Assembly (NCBI GenBank): GCA_037074705.1
Contig: CM073592.1
Coordinates: 28,926,629 to 28,990,628, forward strand
From: Zhengitettix transpicula
Lineage: Eukaryota > Arthropoda > Insecta > Orthoptera > Tetrigidae
DNA: 64,000 nt
Reading direction: 5' to 3'
Below, in pieces: positions 59,341-64,000 of the stretch (its first letter is position 1; every line of letters starts with the position of its first letter). A program made the translations under genes and the position numbers. The notes beneath the pieces were generated by a model, which was not told the DNA's origin, ran no database searches, and saw nothing but the letters and a program-made list of their open reading frames with translations.

Positions 59341-59906
59341 TGTTAACAATTTTTTTAAAAATAATGTAGCTTTATTATACTTAATTTTTTATTTGTTTGT
59401 AATTAAATCTTTTTTTCCTCATATTTCTCAAATAATTTTTAAAAACATCTGAAGAGAAATACCATTTGTATTTAGTAAATATATGGAACTTTTTGTAAAT
59501 AAATATTCTGCCAGTTTGCCAATTTCTACTAATTTTAATTCAATATATAGTTTTAATTTTAAAAGCGTGTTATTGAAGTCCATCACCATCAGCTGAGGGG
59601 AAGCCCCCCGACTACTCTACTACGGCACTTTATTTTCAGCAACTAATTTGGTAATGTTAGTTTCTTATGTATTTTCCCGCACGAAATCGTTGTCAACGAT
59701 GGTTGGCCTTTTAAGGATTTGAGTTTCGCAGCTTTGTAAACAACTTTCCACTAAGTACGGTGTTCGCAGTGACAAGACTTCCTGTTGTTTTCTTTATTAC
59801 TCCTTTAAGGTGTCTCCTGCTTGAGTGAATTGTCTATTGTTACTCGTATTTATTTAGAGTTATTGGTCCATTTTTTCTTCTTTTTTTTCTCACTGAACAC
59901 TTTTAG

Positions 59907-60102
59907 AACGGATAGAAATGACGTAAAATTATACATAAACGAAGTTCACACTCGAGTTGTCGTGAATACAGATGGCTTCATCGCAGCTCGACAAATAAGT
60001 CAATTGACTCATTGCTTCCATATAATTGGTGTTGGCTCGCCGAAGCTAACTGCAAGTTCAACAGAAATTACTCCTGGATCTTTTAAGCTACGACTGTAGG
60101 GG
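59907..60102 (+). CDS. Candidate terminal exon inside inverted repeat G
   Basis: A strong pyrimidine tract (TCTTCTTTTTTTTCTCACTG) and CACTTTTAG end at 59906. The following frame is open to a TAG at about 60100 and encodes VHTRVVVNTDGFIAARQISQ then LTHCFHIIGVGSPKLTASST. AATAAA follows at about 60167. Composition is coding-like against AT-rich flanks. No family recognised. It could be the last exon of a host gene or cargo of the element bounded by the G arms. Confidence 0.3.
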
Positions 60103-60244
60103 AATACCAATTTTCACTCAATTTACTCTTACACTGAAATAATTTGTCCGATTTTTTTAAACTGCTAATAAAATATTAATTTTCAAAATAATAGAACATT
60201 AACCTCACCCATAAATACAACATAATTATTATGACATAATTAGA

Positions 60245-60446
60245 TTTGAATAAACACTTAGTGAAAAATTTACATATTATATTTTATTTATTTAAGCTTC
60301 CACAAACCAAATAAAAGTCCCCAAATTTTGTGCTCTTTATTATAAAACTTAATATATAATCAATATGTTTAACTGTTAATGTCTGTAAATAATTATTTTG
60401 ACTGATTACCCATTTCTACTAATTTAAACACGGTTTTAAAATAATT
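60245..60446 (-). repeat. Long inverted repeat G, right arm
   Basis: Reverse complement of 59152-59340, with a roughly 14-bp AT-rich insertion relative to the left arm. The arms enclose 904 bp. Confidence 0.85.
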
Positions 60447-62117
60447 GTTAACAACGTTGGACATTTTTCTAACACGATTGTTTCGTAAGTAGTTTTTTAT
60501 ACATAAAAATAGTTAGTTTCCCGGTAAATCTAAATTTGAAGTTGTTTAATGTATCTGGTCAATAAACAATATTATTTCACATTTTATAATAAATTAAGAT
60601 CAATAGGTAAACGAGATTTATGCGTGGGAATTTTTAAGACAGAATATTAAACACATTTTTTGTGTTTAATAGCCTTTATTTATAAAAATCTCCAATGTTT
60701 TGAGCCGTGCTCCTATTTTTGGACGAAATAATTGTAGATCCAGTGTAAAATAAAAAATCTAAAAGCGAGAAATGTAATATATATAAAGAAAAGGTCACGT
60801 TTGATCTCTGACAAACGACGAAGTCTCCAGAAGTAACAGGTGTAATTGTTATAACTCATACTGATTAGATTTTATTTTTACTCCATTTCTATTTGAGTTC
60901 TTTGTGTAGCTGTAGACGACTAACTTTTTTTTCTACACTTAAGAACATTATCCTTCAAAGTGAAGGACTTTCTTTTTAAGTTTGTGAATGTGTTCGAATA
61001 AATTTTGAATCATTGAGCAACTTTTTTCCTGAGCCGTTTCATTTAAAGTTTTCTGTGCTTTAATCACAGTCTAATTAAATAATCAGGTATTTTTTTATTA
61101 TTTTGATATTTTATTTTTACATAAAAATATTTTGAGGAATTATCATCATCGCGTTCGGGCTGGTAAGTTCATTTTCCTGAACATAGGCAGTTAAAGAAAG
61201 TCAACAGCCATCAATAACGATAGTCAACAAGACGCCCTGAATGTATAAACAGGCTAGCAAAACAAATGTCTAGCTCCAAGAATTTAGCACGTTCGCGAAT
61301 TTTGGTGCCTTGATGAACGTGACTCCTCAGGGATTTGTAATTAGCTACGTAACCCCGTAAGGCGAGTTGCTAACGATATTTGTGGCGGCACTGATTCGAT
61401 TCTCTTTGGATCGATCTTATTATCCACATTTCAAGATCTTTGCTCACCGAGGTGTCGAGATGATCAGCAGAACACGGAGTAAGTGGGTCATGGAGTTGAA
61501 GAATAGTTTAGTCACGGAGACAAGGATAAGTAATGGAGTCGTGAATTAGTGGAGAGTTGGAGAAGTTGGACAGTAATGCGGAAGGAGGAGAATAGTCAGT
61601 GATTGACGACAGTTAGTAAGGCAGAAAAAAAGTGAGTAGTGATTGACGAGAGGTAGAAGGGCGGAAAGAACAAAGAATTTAATCGACTCGAGAGTTATAC
61701 GTGAAATTTGAATTGGAGAAGCCCGTGATTCCGCCCCTCGCGAGAAGAAGTAAGGAGACTGTGCCACCCACTTCCTTGAACGCGGAAACAGCATACGGCG
61801 TTTGGGCTACCTGAGGGTCCCTATTACCTGTGGGGGTCATCGACATAGAAGCGGTAACGTTTGGAGACTAAATGACCCATCACAGTCGGCGTTATAGAGC
61901 CAGAGTAACCAATATGTAAATAATTACCACAGAATTTTGAACCTGCAATACCATGAGCAAAACTATTCAAGGTTTTTTTTTTGTACACATAGGCAGTAGT
62001 TTGACAATTTGTAATTAGGGTAGGAAAAGATAATAATTTTTTTACTAAAATAAATATTGTTGTATTTAATTTTATCTTGCTTTATGACTAAATAAATAGT
62101 CAGAATTCAATAAATAT
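60447..62117. other. Spacer
   Basis: AT-rich to about 61140, then more balanced. At 61585-61675 two imperfect direct units contain AGTGATTGACGA. Nothing else supported. Confidence 0.4.
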
Positions 62118-62433
62118 TTTTTTTCGTCGATCCCTTAAGATTAATGAACTACCACATTACATATTAGCCTGCGCTTGTATTTTTCCACAATTATTTTTAT
62201 TTCGTAAGAGGGTTTTATGCCTCTGCTTTCGTAAGGGGCCACGCTTAGCCTTCTGATTTGGACGTTATCATCCGCCCTTCCTCGGAATAGTATGCGGAAA
62301 CTCTTGGTGCTAAAGCAGACACGCACTCGATAGATATGCCCTCGTCAGGGTGCGAACCAGGGAATCCCGTGGTGCGAGGCCAGGACGCTGACCTCTTCAC
62401 CTCAGCCAGGTCGTAGCCTTCCGCAGGATCCAT
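62118..62433 (-). mobile_element. tRNA-derived SINE
   Basis: On the minus strand an A-box-like sequence TGGCTGAGGTGAAGAGG (62408-62392) and a B-box TGGTTCGCACC (62359-62349) are spaced as in a tRNA-type RNA polymerase III promoter. The sequence GTCAGCGTCCTGGCCTCGCA between them is typical of arthropod tRNA-derived SINEs. A body of about 200 bp and an A-run (T-run at 62117-62124) follow. No target duplication was recognised. Confidence 0.6.
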
Positions 62434-63216
62434 ATTAGTTTACCTACTTGGTCAAGTAGTTAGGAGTTTAGGGGAGAGTCAATACACATTTGAATTATCA
62501 GCTGCAATGACACTTTCTGTAAGCATATAGTTGTAACTTCTCCGCGTGGCGTCTTGAGGTTAAGCGCTCGTCAACGACGTCTACGTAGAGCACGAAATCA
62601 TCAGGAAATAATGATGTTTAGTAAGTTTTATTAATTATTACTGTTCTAAGTATGGACATTTAACGGGACTAATTCATTACTGATGACGGAGGATTTCCCC
62701 TGTACGTTACGTCGTGCTGACTCTCACTAGTGCAGACAATTTTCCTGGAGGTGTGGTAGGTGGCAAGAATGCGGTTAGAGTCCTAGACGTGGCTTTGACC
62801 TTCACCTTAGCTCTGATTAGAGCGGCGGCCTTCAGCGCAATGTTCCTCCAGCCAGGAGCGATCAGGGACGCTACGTAGGCGTTTACGTCACAAGCACGTC
62901 ACGCAGCACGCGCCAATCCTTGTCATCAGAGCGGAATACGAACCATTTAACACCACCGACCCTGCAAAGTTGCAACAGACAGCTTGCAATGGACCAATGC
63001 TGCATCTGTACAAGCTCCTTTACCACTGAGACTGTCTTCAGTCTTATTTCTATCTGTTGCGCTATATAAATATTCACATGTAATTTCACTGGTAGGAAGT
63101 AATTGACTAGCACGTAAAATCCTTAATAGCATGTTTTCTTTTGTGACGTAATCTAGAAATAATTACACCCTTAAACAACGCAATTTCTACATCATCTAAA
63201 TTTGGTAATGCCTTTA
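62434..63216. other. Spacer with a GC-rich patch
   Basis: 62670-63060 is clearly GC-richer than average and has two overlapping minus-strand frames (62883-63132) without recognised domains. It may be a remnant of an unknown element. Confidence 0.35.
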
Positions 63217-63267
63217 TATATAATTATTATATTATATTGTATATTTTAGTATATAATATATTATATT
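63217..63267. repeat. AT-only palindrome
   Basis: ATATAATTATTATATTATAT and its near-perfect reverse complement ATATATTATATTATATAATT lie on either side of TGTATATTTTAG. It would form an A/T cruciform or hairpin of about 20 bp. Confidence 0.75.
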
Positions 63268-64000
63268 ATATAATTATTTCCGTTGGCGCAGACCAGAACA
63301 ACCACTTTACTATGGTCTGTCCTCGGAACTCGTGATATCATGAAGATATATTTAATGAAATAATAATCATAGGTGCTCAAGAATTTCAACTGTGAACTTA
63401 TAAACACACAAAAATAAAATAATTAATAATTCTATTATTTACCAGTTTTTAAGAAAGAAAATTACGGAATTTAACGAACATAACCCACTTTGAATTATTT
63501 TTAAGTAAAATTGATTCTAACCTTGTATTTAATCCAACAAAATAAATAAAAATCAGAAAATGGATATTTATTGGATTATTAAGTTCAATAATTACATTTA
63601 GAGATATATTCTATAGATTTACTAGTTTGTTTACATATCACCTAAGACATAAAGTCGAGTCGAAACACACACTCAGTGACTCTTTCGTATACATTTGACT
63701 GTAAATGCAAGTATTAAAATTAACAACTAATTAAATATTTATTTTTAAGTCTTATTTGCTGACATAGTTTTTTTTAAATATTTTATTTACGTCTGTTTCC
63801 GATTAATCATAAAAAATTAAATATCATTTTTACAGATATTTTAAAATAGTGGAAAATGCTACATAGGGAAAGCTAAACGAGCTCTTGAAACTAGATTAAA
63901 AAAATCAATTACATACATGACAAATAAAACCATGAATTTGTCAGGAATAATTTTCAAATATTAGACATTGAAAAATAAATATTGCAAAACATTTTTAAAA
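63268..64000. other. AT-rich spacer
   Basis: No supported feature up to the window end. Confidence 0.5.

Overview
The window looks like a stretch of a large, AT-rich, repeat-dominated arthropod nuclear genome, most likely an insect. The evidence is the base composition, decayed non-LTR retrotransposon coding remnants of the kind common in insects, dispersed retroposons with target-site duplications, solo-LTR-like repeats, a tRNA-derived SINE, and no dense coding sequence on either strand. No complete host gene can be supported. Three short exon-like segments (34378-34484, 38067-38210 on the minus strand, 59907-60102) are listed as weak candidates because they have splice-site or terminal-exon features. 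The species cannot be fixed from the sequence.

Layout. 1-18700: a CT microsatellite, retroposon A copy 1 with clear 12-bp target-site duplications, an R-type element with a CATA tail (2198-3316), a long nearly feature-free stretch, adjacent A and B repeats (10353-11568), the first LTR-like C copy (13679-14374) and several hammerhead-like motifs. 18700-27000: a perfect 133-bp duplication, a 575-bp inverted repeat pair (D arms, 21547-22119 and 24247-24822) that encloses a B copy and a Jockey-like coding remnant, then a second R element. 27500-30800: a hammerhead-motif inverted-repeat element, another A copy, a 673-bp palindrome and the second C copy. 32000-32700: the 3' end of a broken non-LTR retrotransposon. 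36200-39120: three or four A copies, one pair fused head-to-head. 40469-44055: a 3.5-kb satellite of 153/154-bp monomers with a 10-monomer higher-order period. 46450-53600: further A copies and a mariner-like transposase relic. 53868-60446: more inverted-repeat elements, a 112-bp tandem repeat and a long inverted repeat enclosing an exon-like ORF. 62118-62433: a tRNA-derived SINE.

The most interesting theme is a dispersed element family. A hammerhead-ribozyme-like core (CTGANGA, a short stem, then GAAACGTY) is followed by a conserved block containing TTATTTTTGTCTG and TATTTGGC. At several loci two such motifs face each other inside an inverted repeat. The satellite at 40469-44055 is built from the same block, and its left edge matches 54 bp of the dispersed element at 53948-54001 without gaps. 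This suggests that the dispersed element seeded the satellite. Hammerhead motifs are known from Penelope-like elements and from some animal satellite DNAs. Here nearly every copy has one extra base between the core and stem II, so catalysis is uncertain.
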